Numbered from the stretch's first letter, positions 6,980-15,699 are shown. The stretch: DNA of 21,911 nt from Perkinsus olseni (GCA_013115135.1 JABANP010000694.1:1-21911); one strand, 5' to 3'. Notes: generated by a model not told the origin, from the sequence alone. Numbers and translations: made by a program.

Positions 6980-7122
6980 CAAGCAACTTGCACATGTATG
7001 AGCACAGCAGCAGACGTTCTTTGACGGAAACTGGACGCGCTCGAGGGAGTTCTTCGCGGGGGTAAGACGCATCGTATCAACCACAGGTCTACTCTGAGGG
7101 GCGCTGTAGTCGGGCGAGGAAT

Positions 7123-7144
7123 AGTCAAACTTTGACGGTCAAAG
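7123..7144. repeat. 22-nt palindromic module, T about cgtcaaag, at arm breakpoint
   Basis: One outer base deviates (a for c). Inverted-repeat similarity ends at 7126, inside the first unit. Confidence 0.8.
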
Positions 7145-7843
7145 CGAATCCTGAAAACAGTAAATTGTTGGCAATGAGTAGCAAGTCTCGAGCTCTTTGT
7201 ATGTGTCGTGGTGACGCTGACGCGCAGCTCAACTAAAGAGCGTGCATTTTTCTTAGGCAAATCCGAAAAATGAAGATTTTTTGTTCGCATCAATCATCTG
7301 GATTTGAAGGTTGGGAGGTATATACAATTTTAAGTATATTGCGCCCGTATTGCGGGCGGTCAGTAAGGCCCGTGCCGGCACTAAATATACCGAACTTGGA
7401 ACTTGGCTAGCAGCACGGGGGTGACAAAGTGAAAGAGCCGCTGCAAGCACCGCTCATGACGTGGTTGGGCGAGAACTGACCATTCTGCAACGTGCGGGGT
7501 AGGCCGCCTGTTGCTCATAGTCCACGCAAGGCGAGAAGGAGTGTGAAGTCAGCCAATCGGTTCGTGTCCGCCGGACACTGTCCGGCTACATGAGCTGCTA
7601 ATGATAGAAGGACCGTCGGTGACCACAACGGTCAATGCCACCTGTGGTCGGCTGGACTACAGCCCTGGTACTGATCGGATGATCACACCTGGGTACGTAT
7701 GCGTATCCTGAGTTCGGACTCACTGAGGTGAGCTTACTCAAGGCGAGAGTTTGACTTGTGAGTTGAATAAAGGCCTGAGATGGCGCATCCGAGCTTGAGT
7801 TACCGACTCTGATACACATGGTTGAGTTATGAGTCTGAGCAGC
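7145..7843. other. Unassigned DNA between left arm and retrotransposon
   Basis: No supported gene. Contains a segment (7554-7601) repeated from the LRR intron, and from about 7690 onward a low-complexity tract of degenerate gagt/tgagt/actc words. That tract continues into the retrotransposon end and may be its 3' untranslated region. The exact 3' end of the element is not determinable by eye: no poly-A tail or clear target duplication was found. Confidence 0.4.
7564..7585. repeat. 22-nt palindromic module, T=gtgtccgg; empty in both LRR introns
   Basis: Exact module. The related segments in the LRR introns (1143-1150 and 20760-20767) have only the 8-bp site, a difference of exactly 14 nt. Confidence 0.93.
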
Positions 7844-7865
7844 TGAGTGTCACACTCACAGTGTG
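7844..7865. repeat. 22-nt palindromic module, T=tgagtgtg
   Basis: One mismatch in the third unit. Lies in the gagt-rich tract just 3' of the reverse transcriptase stop codon, where low complexity makes it less certain than the others. Confidence 0.65.
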
Positions 7866-7923
7866 AGCAAACGGCTTGAGTCGTGAGTCTGATCCTGATA
7901 ACTGAGTCGACTCACGGATCGAA

Positions 7924-9393
7924 TCAAGCTCGTGATTCAATAGGATGATTCGTGAGTGAGTGCTCAAGTACTTCAGTTGTAGCTCTTGAGTCAGATTCAA
8001 GGGCCTTGGTCTCGACCTTACTGATGTCCCAGTCCCGGTGGAGCCATTGCTTAGAAGCGCGCACACGGACAGATTCGGAAATCGGCTTCAACCCGCTGAT
8101 TCGGTACATGACTGATGTCGGTGTGCTTTTCAGCGCGCCCCACATCAGCTGCTCCATAAAAGCCTGAAGCTGTATGCATTTTTTCTCGAACCTCTCTCTC
8201 CCCGCGACGGTGCCCCAGGTGGGAGCGCCGAACGTCAGACGAGGGGTCATCACTGAGTTCCAGATCCAACGCAGCTGCTGCGAGCCAAGGCCCCAGCGGC
8301 GTCCCACGAGAGAGCGCAGCCTGATTGCCAGCTTGCGTATACGGGCTATGCTCTCAGTAACGTTAGTGTTCCAGCTCAGGTTTTGATCGAGCCATAGTCC
8401 TAGAAACTTGATGCACTTCTTGACCGATCCTGCCAGCGCGGCATGCCCCCTGTCGCGCAGGGCTGATCGAACTTCGTCAGCCCAGGCGTCCACCCAAATC
8501 TCATTTTTCTCCTCCGAGAGGGTCAGGTCTACGGACCTAGCCCAGGTATCCGTTACTTCCCATACACGTATGACCGTGTTCACAAGGCTGAGAAGGCCAG
8601 GGGCCCTCAGAGCTATTGCCGAATCGTCAGCGTATATCACTGGTTTGACGATGATCCCGTGGAGTGGATCATTCAGGGCGAGAAGTTTCTCTCCTAGTTC
8701 GATAGTGCTGTAGCTATACAACCTTGGCGAGAGAATAGAGCCCTGTTGGATCCCCTTCACGGAGTACCGTCGGACCCCTCCAAAGCTCGACCATTGCCCA
8801 CTGAGGAACGAGCGCACCAATTTCGCAAAACCACAGTTGGCTAAACGGCCAACAGCTGCACAAATTGGGTCGTGGCTAATGGAGTTAAACGCCGCCACCG
8901 CATCAAACGCCGCGACGGCCCGCAGTCCTAGGCTCCCAGCATTGTTTTCTAGAGCACTTGAGAGATGCTTCCATGCTGTGTCGGTAGACCTATTGGATGC
9001 GAATCCATGCAGGAAGGGAGGGAGGGCGCCTATGGACCCCTCAAGCCGTCCGCTTATGACTGCTTCACAGACTTTGGCAAGTGTCAGCGAGAGCGACACG
9101 GGTCTAAATTTTGACCAACCCGTTCGGTTTCCTTTCTTCCTCAGCAGAATTACCTCAGCGCCCTGAAAGCACCTTGGGAAATATTGGAAACGGAGGATCG
9201 CTGTCATGAGCAGGCTCAAAGCGGCAGCCCAACGGCCGTTACATCTCCAAGCTACGTGGATGTGTTCGTATGCGACGCCGTCAGATCCAGATGCTCGGCC
9301 TTTGGGGCGAGCAGCTATAGCACTTTCGAGCTCTTCTCGAGAGACTGGTCCTCCTATATCCTCAAGTGAGGCCCGAGTGCTGGGAGTGTACAC
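7924..9393 (-). pseudogene. LINE ORF2, reverse transcriptase part
   Basis: 489 residues of reverse transcriptase in a frame shifted by one relative to the endonuclease part upstream. Motifs in order: FRPVSL near residue 96, the first catalytic Asp in AAFDAVAAFNSI (D164), KGIQQGSILSP near 213, catalytic YADD at 254-257, and KFLGLWLDQNLSW near 329. A LINE thumb region follows with FGAPTWG and TPTSVMYRISGLKPISES. The enzyme would copy element RNA at a nicked genomic target. The nominal start is a GTG inside the protein, so this is not an independent gene; the frame stays open upstream to about 9455. The C-terminus runs into gagt-rich sequence, and no C-terminal zinc knuckle is seen. Confidence 0.88.
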
Positions 9394-9394
9394 C

Positions 9395-10723
9395 CTAGGG
9401 GAGACGGTGTCCCCGAAGAATGTGGACTTCTTCGGCGTCGACCGATTCTACGTTGACCGGTGCCTCTTCCAGAAGGGACTTCAGGGCTCGTGTGTCCCCA
9501 AGGCGGCTGACCCAGTCCCTGAAGCTCTTACCTTTGGCTTTCTTGATCGCATGAGTGTAACGTCTCCTAGCTATTCTTGATGCTTCTGCAATAGCCTCGA
9601 TGTTGAGCCTACCTTGGTTCCGGGCCTTGCGTAGAGCAGCCTGCTTTCTTGAGCAATCTCGTCTTAAGCGTGACAGCTCCGGGGACCACCATTGAGCATT
9701 GCCGTCTCTCTTGCGCTCCCGGGTGTATACCGGAGTCGCTACTCGCACCGCTCTCGCTATCACTGCTTGGAGCCGTTTCGCGAGCGCTTCGACCTCGTTG
9801 ATCGACGCTGGTTCCAAAGACGATCCCATTTTGTGTACTTCAGCTTCAAAGTTGAGCCAGTCTGTGTTATTGGCGTAACGCCGTTGCCGACGGAGGCGTC
9901 CGCCGCAAAATTTGCGGTCGGCCGCAAGAGGGTCATCTCCCCAGTGTACGTCCCATAGAAGGGCGCAGTGGTCTGATACAGAGCTAGGGAGGGCTAAAGC
10001 AGCGGACGAGCGAATGTTGGCTGAGACGCACGCCGCATCTATCCAGCTGACATCCCCGCGTGCGTTCTGAAAAGATGGAGTCTCTTTGTTACCATTGACC
10101 ACCTCCAGATCCCATCTGCTGAGGAAAAGTTCGACAGTCTCACCCCTGTCGCGCATGCGAGACGGTACCTGGCTAGCCTTAGAGTGCCACAGAGCAGAGG
10201 CCGAGTTGGTATCAGCCCCTACTATAATACCTTCAGATCTATGAGAGAGCAGGGCCTCCTGCGATATGCGTTCTAAAATTTTCGATGGCTCACTATATAC
10301 TGGGATGTAAAGCGAGATGCATGTAAGCCGTCTGTCCTCGAGGAGGACATCGAGGGCTACGAAGTCAACACCTCTGACTATAGCCTTAACGGGGGTCTCA
10401 GGCGGCACCAGTATCGCAGCTCGCGGCCGCGATTCTTGAGCCCCGGTACCCTTACCTAAGGACCTAACTACGGTAAAACCGGCCCAGTGGTCCCTTAGAG
10501 CCCATGGGGGCTCCTGTAGAGGGACAACTGCATCCCCAAGGTCTACTTTTGATTGCAGATCCTCGAGCGCTGCGATTGATTTACAAGAGTTGAACGATGT
10601 GAATTTCATCTTCGGGGCAATGGTACGCTGTTGATAATCGGAATCCGCGTGAACTTCAATATCGGGAATGCAGCTCGAATTGGGTTCAGGGCGACCTCTG
10701 GGGTCGCCCTCTTGCCTGGCCAT
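9395..10723 (-). pseudogene. LINE ORF2, AP-endonuclease part
   Basis: 442 residues. The apurinic-type endonuclease spans about 40-260: Asn in TSFNSCKS (N45), the catalytic Glu in PLQEPPW (E71), GADTNSASALWH (D171, N173), SWIDA (D229) and the terminal VSDH (S250-D251-H252). All usual catalytic residues are visible. A linker with DWLNFEAEV and basic Arg-rich helices leads toward the reverse transcriptase, as in other LINEs. It would nick target DNA to prime reverse transcription. The frame ends at a TAG (9395-9397) just where the RT frame takes over, so a single-base frameshift breaks ORF2. The ATG at 10723 overlaps the ORF1 stop codon. Confidence 0.9.
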
Positions 10724-11292
10724 TACTGAACGCCGCCACCCACACCTGGGGTAACGGCTTCAATTGCGGGCACCATGTCCCGCGAGTCGGTCTCCATAGC
10801 AGTCGGAGCACCCTCGGCTGCTGGAGCCGGGTTGGTTACTACATTTCTGGCAGCCTGGGAGGCCAGAGACCTACACTTCATGAACTCCTGGGCGCTGTGC
10901 CCCGAGAGGTCACACACCGTGCAGCTCCTCCCTTCCCAATCTCGAGGACGGTCACATCGCTGCACGGTGTGCCCCTTGCCACCGCATTTAATACAGCATA
11001 TTTCCCCTTGACACGGCGAGGATGCCGAGTGATGCTTACCACACTGGTTGCACAGCCTTTTGAACTGATGTTCCACCACTTTCGCGGAGCCGAGGCCTAC
11101 GAAAATGAGGCCTTTTGAGAGGATATCCGCGATAACTTTCTCGGGCCCCCTCAGGTATACGGATCCGCTGCGAGCAATTTTTAGAACCCTAACATCAACG
11201 GGATCAATACCGTTACGCAGTCGCAGGCTGTCTAGAATGTCTTGGTCATTGGAAGCCGTACCTGGCTTACAAATCAACCGACAGTCTTTCAT
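10723..11292 (-). CDS. LINE ORF1, CCHC zinc-knuckle nucleic-acid-binding protein
   Basis: 189 residues, acting as a gag-like RNA chaperone in LINE particles. The N-terminal half (CRLICKP...DPVDVRVLKIARSGSVYLRG) resembles the fold preceding the knuckles in other ORF1 proteins. Three knuckles follow. The first is irregular (C81, C84, H87/88, C94). The second is canonical CX2CX4HX4C (C100, C103, H108, C113). The third has an extended last gap, CX2CX4HX7C (C124, C127, H132, C140). The tail is acidic and Ala/Pro-rich. Families of this type are usually longer, and the frame is open only about 10 codons upstream of this Met before a stop, so the true N-terminus may be lost. Its TAA overlaps the ORF2 ATG. 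Confidence 0.8.
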   Translation of the reverse strand: MKDCRLICKPGTASNDQDILDSLRLRNGIDPVDVRVLKIARSGSVYLRGPEKVIADILSKGLIFVGLGSAKVVEHQFKRLCNQCGKHHSASSPCQGEICCIKCGGKGHTVQRCDRPRDWEGRSCTVCDLSGHSAQEFMKCRSLASQAARNVVTNPAPAAEGAPTAMETDSRDMVPAIEAVTPGVGGGVQ

Positions 11293-11444
11293 GCGACCTT
11301 TGAGTTCCCGAAATCTTAGTTACTGTTCTTTCAATTGTACGGTTAAGTTAAGTCTTCAACAACTCTGTGTGAGTTGAGTTGTAGTGGTATCGACAACATT
11401 CACTACAGCAACATTCTGCGAGAATAAATCTTTGTGGGCATCAC

Positions 11445-11660
11445 TCAATGCTCTAACCAGGTTAGACTAACCTGCAGGACGACTTGATATTCCCAGCCTT
11501 CGCCCTTCCTTTTCAAAGAAATGAACGGCGTGGCCACGAAGGACTGGTCCTCAGCCATCCCAGAGGAAAGGAAGAAGAGAAGCTCGCTGCTGGAGTCACC
11601 CCCGACTGGGAAAAAGGGAGTCGAAGCTACGTGGAGGATATTTGGGGAAGTCGCAGTCAC
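11445..11660 (-). pseudogene. Broken third copy of the 91-codon frame
   Basis: Matches the arm copies from TATSPNILHVAST to GEGWEYQVVLQV and then goes out of frame into SLTWLEH and a stop. The divergence point is the 14 extra nt of the module at 11452-11473. The 5' side is likewise disrupted by the module at 11668-11689. Both events are non-triplet, so this copy cannot make the arm-type product. Confidence 0.75.
11452..11473. repeat. 22-nt palindromic module, T=tctaacct; empty in both arms
   Basis: Exact module. The arms have only the 8-bp site at 4067-4074 and 18093-18100; otherwise the flanks match, a clean 14-nt difference. Confidence 0.95.
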
Positions 11661-11667
11661 GCTCGAT

Positions 11668-11689
11668 GTCGAACAGTTTGCCTCAAACT
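11668..11689. repeat. 22-nt palindromic module, T=gtcaaact; empty in both arms
   Basis: Two mismatches. Arms have the single site at 4270-4277 and 17891-17898, a clean 14-nt difference. Confidence 0.85.
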
Positions 11690-11891
11690 GATCTTTTCCC
11701 TTATCCGGGAAAAGTTTTCGGAAAACTTTCGGGAAAATTTCCCATCTTCTGCCCCTTATTAAGCTCCGAAACCAGGACCCAGAGGAAAGAAGTACCTAGT
11801 ACAACGTACTACGTACAGCACGATTCATGAGGCAAGCTTCTATCGAGTCCTAATTGAGGTTTTGGAGTATTCCACCTCGTCAGCGACTGGC

Positions 11892-11913
11892 ACGGCGGCC
11901 CGCCGTCGGCGGG
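11892..11913. repeat. 22-nt palindromic module, T=acggcggg; empty in both arms
   Basis: Exact module. Arms have the single site at 4458-4465 and 17703-17710, a clean 14-nt difference. Confidence 0.95.
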
Positions 11914-12681
11914 AAACGCCGGTGACGGTCCTTAGCCGCAGAACTGCTGCAGCAGTTCACGATGCTAAAGAGAGACACTGGTGCAACGCAAAACATGGCC
12001 AGTTGGTGACAGAGGGACGCACTACCCTTTGAGAGGGTACGCACTACTGAGATGATATCAACCAGTTCCCTTCGAAAAAGAGAAGATGAAAAAAGACGAA
12101 TCTGAGGCCTACTTGTCGGACTTACTCCGCGAAAGCATACACAAACTTGCGTCGCTGGATGAGGCAGGACTGTGATTCATACAGTCCGGCTGCTTACAAA
12201 ACCCACCCACGCACGGCGCAGGTGGAGACGGACATGCGTCCAACAACGAGAAATGAAGTCTCTCGGATTACCCCTGGCTGGCTTCTCGGAGAGGCCCTCT
12301 CCTCAGCATGGCCGTTGACACTGCAATGTAGCGACTGCATATCGAGCTGGCAGTGTAACACAGTACTCTGCAAAGCCACCAGTACTCCTTTCGATACAGC
12401 AGTGCTTTGTTTCATCACAGACTTGAGAAGAAAATACCAGGTAGAAGATGGTGCTTGATGACGGACTGATAGCGAGGAGAAAAAATGATAACGGGGACGA
12501 TCGAGTGACATATCGTCATATTGTCATTGGGGCCGGTTGTGAGAGACCTCGGTGTGAGAGTGTGAGAGACATACAGAGGCCAACCATCTGTGAAAGGTGA
12601 CCTGTCGTCGAGTAATATGAACAACAGAATTACAGACCACTGAGTGCTGATCATTCTGAGACTCTGCGTGAAGAATCAGGT
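11914..12681. other. Non-coding part of the third copy
   Basis: Corresponds to the 3' flank of the secreted gene in the arms. Open frames on both strands (about 100 codons) are not shared with the arms. One further module lies at 12281-12302. No gene supported. Confidence 0.5.
12281..12302. repeat. 22-nt palindromic module, T=gcctctcc
   Basis: One mismatch in the first unit. Falls in a segment 24 nt longer than in the arms, so the comparison with the arms is not clean. Confidence 0.75.
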
Positions 12682-13180
12682 CTAGTTGGCGATCCTGTCG
12701 AGAGGCAAGAGTGCTGAGCTCCGGCCCGGAATCGGATAAGGCACGTAGATTCTGTCCTCGTCCGCGAAGAGCACCACTTGAAACAGGTCTGCACCCTCTC
12801 CGATACCGCAGAGCTCGACTACCTGCTCTCGGAAGGTCACAATGGAGCTACCTTCGGTAGACCGTAGAAAGTATACCCTGATTGGATCACGGCCTTGTTC
12901 TAGGCTGAATGTTGCGCTGACGCCTTCAAGTCCGCGACAACTGACGTTGATTTCCACACGTCCATCGGAGCCGATGCGATAGGTCAGCTCGTTCATACCA
13001 CCCCTTCTCTGACGAAACCTGAATACGCCCGGAGACAGACTACGGGTATTCCAGATGAACTCCAGTTCTTGGCCTTGAAGGCGGGCTAAGATAATCCCGA
13101 AGTCTGTGATTGTGAGGTCGGTCAGATCTCCTCTCTCAAGATTAGCATCCGTGAGGAGGCGTGAGACCGGTAGGACGAGT
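12682..13180 (-). pseudogene. Truncated third copy of the secreted protein
   Basis: Reads in one open minus-strand frame from PVSRLLTDANLERGDLTD through FIWNTRSLSPGVFRFRQ to the end VPYPIPGRSSALLPLDRIAN, matching the last 160 or so residues of the arm proteins. The signal peptide and the first 100 or so residues are missing: similarity ends near 13172 and AT-rich minisatellite follows. A short internal deletion removes the DFDGE segment near the C-terminus. An internal Met at 12996 could start translation, but no signal peptide would be made. Amino-acid divergence is clearly greater than between the arms. Confidence 0.8.
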
Positions 13181-13203
13181 ACAAAATTTAACTGTAAAGT
13201 GAA

Positions 13204-13590
13204 GGCCAGTCACAGAGGAAAGGCTCTTGAAAATCTATTAAAAAATCCAATTATAAACTTAAGGCCAGTCACAGAGGAAAGGCTCTTGAAAATCTATTAA
13301 AAAATTCAATTATAAACTTGAGGCCAGTCACAGAGGAAAGGCTCTCGGGGTTTTATTACAAAACTTAACTGTAAAGTCAAGGCCAGTCACAGAGGAAAGG
13401 CTCTTAGAAATTTATTAATAAAATTCAATTATAAACTTGAGGCCAGAGGAAAGGCTCTTAGGAATTTATTAATAAAATTAACTATAAGGTCAAGGCCAGT
13501 CACAGAGGAAAGGCTCTTGAAAATCTATTAAAAAATTCAATTATAAACTTGAGGCCAGTCACAGAGGAAAGGCTCTTAGGTAATCAGAGC
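13204..13590. repeat. Minisatellite, about 59-bp unit, 7 copies
   Basis: Units begin 'ggccagt' at about 13204, 13263, 13322, 13381, 13441, 13494 and 13553 (spacings 59, 59, 59, 60, 53, 59; one unit carries a short deletion). Each unit has a conserved half containing cacagaggaaaggctct (with an agag / ctct stem) and a variable AT-rich half. Two unit subtypes alternate irregularly (tgaaaatctatt and ttaggaatttatt). No spacer-type variation, so not a CRISPR array. Confidence 0.95.
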
Positions 13591-14298
13591 AACACACACG
13601 ACATCCAGCCATCCGCACTACAATTCAATCCCCATCCATTTCCAATCCACTTCTATCGGTCAGGGGACATAACTGACTTCCGGACGCCACTTCCATGATC
13701 GAGGAGAGCATCAAGTCAGCAACTAGTCGGGATGAATCGTGCTAAGGGAGAAGAGCGGAGGTAGCCAGACTTCAGGACCTTTAGACGTTTCGGAGCGGCG
13801 CAAACATGAACTTGGAGGCCAAGATTGATCTTACGAATCTTGCTCTATCACAGGGCGCGCGCTTTTGTGAGTGCGCACTTTTTACGAGACAGGTCTGTTG
13901 GGGGTAACTCCCAAAATCCAAGGAAGCGTTTTCAGGGATCTGCATTACTTGGGCAACAGTTCGGGTTTCTGGTTGACTTGGGTAACAGTTCCGGGATCGG
14001 GTTGCCCTGTCCGGTTTCGGGAGGGGTTTCTGGTTTCCCGTTCCTGCCTTCACCCGCAATCCAGGGGTTTCTTGTATTGCTTTTGCCTCCCTGTCGCACG
14101 CGCTTCCTTGGATTCTGTACCTTTCCCTTGGATTTTGTACCTCACCCCTGTTGGGCACCTAAGTGAGACTGCGGGGCCGAAAGCGAAAGTTGTCGCCGAC
14201 GACTTGTCGGCATTACCTCCAATCTTACCAACTACTAAACCCAGCTCGAAAGCAGCATTGCGCATGCTGGCAGGCAAGCCGGCATCCTTCAAAGGCAT

Positions 14299-14320
14299 GT
14301 CTAAATTTTAGACTCTAAAA
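14299..14320. repeat. 22-nt palindromic module, T=gtctaaaa
   Basis: Exact module. Overlaps the stop codon of the possible 13871-14311 frame. Confidence 0.93.
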
Positions 14321-14588
14321 TGACCATGCACTTCTCGATGCATAAGGTTCCAATCGGCCTAGTAGGCACTGCTACTGAGCTTCGCTGGATGACCCGTCCG
14401 GAAGAAGAACGTTAGAGTCTACCGATACATGGCCGTCGTCGATGTCCACATAAGCCGCACTGATGGCCTCCATGTTATCTCCTAACCCAACTATCGCCAC
14501 CATAGTCCAAATCAACATCATCGATATCGTAGGCTGAATACATCCAGGAAGTATTACAGAACGAAGAGACTTTAATAGTCCATACTGA

Positions 14589-14610
14589 AGGAAAAATTTT
14601 CCTGCAAAAT
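14589..14610. repeat. 22-nt palindromic module, T=aggaaaat
   Basis: One mismatch in the third unit. Confidence 0.8.
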
Positions 14611-15196
14611 TGAAGTATTCACTTTGAAGTACTAGAATATAGCAGAGTAAGGGACAGATGCATACAAATTCAGCGTTAGAGAGAATAGGACTGGGCGAGC
14701 GACTGCACGGTATCACTGATTTAAAGTTGAACCCAAAAGAGTTCCTTCGGATTAGCGGTTACGCTGCGAAAGCGCGGTAGGTGTTGTGCTCACTGACAGT
14801 CGATAGCAGTAATGTGCCCAGAAGGGAGAGACACCGGCTTTCACTGATTCAACCTCTGATTAGCGTAGTCGAGCTCGGACTGGCGGAACCACCTCCCGTT
14901 ATCACACCATACGTAGTTTTAATGCACAGGCTCAGAAATAGGGAAAATCTAGTGTGCTCACGTGAGTACCACAGATTTACAGAGAAACCTCAGGAATGGA
15001 GATATGCCTCAGAATGCGGCCCGGACCACAGGATAAACTAATTTTCCGACTATTCCTCGCCCGACTACAGCGCCCCTCAGAGTAGACCTGTGGTTGATAC
15101 GATGCGTCTTACCCCCGCGAAGAACTCCCTCGAGCGCGTCCAGTTTCCGTCAAAATAACGTCTGCTGCTGTGCTCATACATGTGCAAGTTGCTTGC

Positions 15197-15241
15197 ACGG
15201 CTGTACTTAGCTACTTGCGGCAAGTAGCTAAGTACAGCCGT
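15197..15241. repeat. 45-bp perfect hairpin, right copy
   Basis: 22-bp arms around a single G; mirror of the left hairpin at 6933-6979, with arm sequence fully kept. Confidence 0.92.
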
Positions 15242-15335
15242 AACTAATCGAGACGGGGGTCGAAGAGTAGGGAAAAGCTGGACTCGAGTGGTGTTGATCG
15301 ACAATGAGACTCTATAAAGTTATCTAAAACGTACT

Positions 15336-15357
15336 CAAGCACTGTGCTTGAAGCACA
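15336..15357. repeat. 22-nt palindromic module, right copy (T=tgtgcttg)
   Basis: Exact; mirror of 6818-6839, abutting the foldback element. Confidence 0.93.
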
Positions 15358-15360
15358 CGA

Positions 15361-15699
15361 GTGTACTGAAATGACAACTACCTCCATTGCCGCTGCGTAC
15401 CCACCCTGCCCTTTGCGCCTCTGTTCGCTGTGCGTTCGTTCGAACACGTGCGTTCCTTGTCATGCTATTGAAGATACGCTCGCACCGAATTCTCGACAAG
15501 AACAGCTGGTTCCTGCTTTGACCGCCATCTCAAATAGCCACACTGTACTGAGTTATAATGCAACAGTCTCACACTGTGTTCCCTATATGACAAGGAACGC
15601 AGTATTTACTGGCACGGACGAACGCGCAGCGAACAAAGGCGTACAGGGGGCTAGGTGTGTACGCAGCAGAAATGGAGGTAGTTGTCTCTATCGTGCGCG
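15361..15699. mobile_element. Foldback (MITE-like) element, right copy
   Basis: Inverted repeats at about 15361-15472 and 15588-15699. The 136-codon plus-strand frame through it (15344-15754) is much longer than in the mirror copy, where it is broken, so I do not call a gene. Confidence 0.65.

Larger units (their letters stand above)
1..7126. repeat. Left arm of a giant inverted repeat
   Basis: This segment is the reverse complement of 15048-21907. I aligned landmarks by eye: the outermost bases (1 pairs with 21907), the LRR exons, the 267-aa secreted gene, the foldback element and the 45-47 bp perfect hairpin near the inner end. Similarity stops inside 'aatagtc' at 7121-7126. The arms differ by scattered substitutions (11 of 267 residues in the secreted protein) and by private blocks: about 300 nt near 3171-3466 and 152 nt at 3848-3999 are left-only, and about 215 nt near 18334-18549 is right-only. 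The repeat runs to the window edge, so its true end may lie outside. Confidence 0.95.
7924..11402 (-). mobile_element. Non-LTR (LINE) retrotransposon, degenerate
   Basis: Minus-strand element with ORF1 (CCHC knuckles), then ORF2 (AP endonuclease, reverse transcriptase). The two open frames overlap in a TAATG stop-start. The AP endonuclease plus fingers/palm motifs place it in the broad Jockey/I/R1-type set of LINEs; a finer clade needs a tree. ORF2 is split by one frameshift. ORF1 is short and begins close to its conserved core, and only about 110 nt separate it from third-copy DNA, so 5' truncation is likely. The 3' boundary is uncertain (somewhere between 7145 and 7924). Confidence 0.88.
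11406..13171. repeat. Third, diverged copy of the secreted-gene region
   Basis: Direct-orientation relative of left-arm 4019-5735 (and inverted relative of the right arm). More diverged than the arms are from each other. It begins almost at the retrotransposon 5' end and ends abruptly where the minisatellite flank starts. It carries four modules, three of which are absent from both arms. Confidence 0.9.
13591..15047. other. Unassigned single-copy DNA
   Basis: About 1.45 kb with no match elsewhere in the window. Three open frames were considered. On plus, the last 50 codons of 13871-14311 (ending ...KPASFKGMSKF) have plausible protein composition. On minus, 14372-14521 begins MMLIWTMVAIVGL like a signal peptide but is only 49 residues long. 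On plus, 14781-15041 has no recognisable feature. None is well supported. Two modules (14299-14320, 14589-14610) lie here. Around 13950-14010 there is a short imperfect direct repeat (gacttgggtaacagttc-like). Confidence 0.4.

Noticed and set aside
9901..9930. Odd palindrome (ccgcaaa-type) inside LINE ORF2
   Set aside because: Falls within normal coding text of the endonuclease-RT linker and lacks the third unit at the required distance. Probably chance.
12194..12511. 105-codon minus frame in the third copy, and 12147-12458 plus
   Set aside because: Neither is conserved in the two arms, where indels change the frame.
13204..13590. Possible CRISPR array (regular repeats)
   Set aside because: Adjacent units are alike along their whole length, with no unique spacers. 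The context is eukaryotic. It is a minisatellite.
13871..14311. 146-codon plus frame
   Set aside because: Only the last 50 or so codons look protein-like. The earlier part overlaps a locally repetitive tract, and the frame ends in a palindromic module.
14372..14716. 114-codon minus frame with an internal signal-peptide-like start (MMLIWTMVAIVGL)
   Set aside because: Only 49 residues follow that start. No second copy exists for comparison and no domain is visible, so support is too weak for a gene call.
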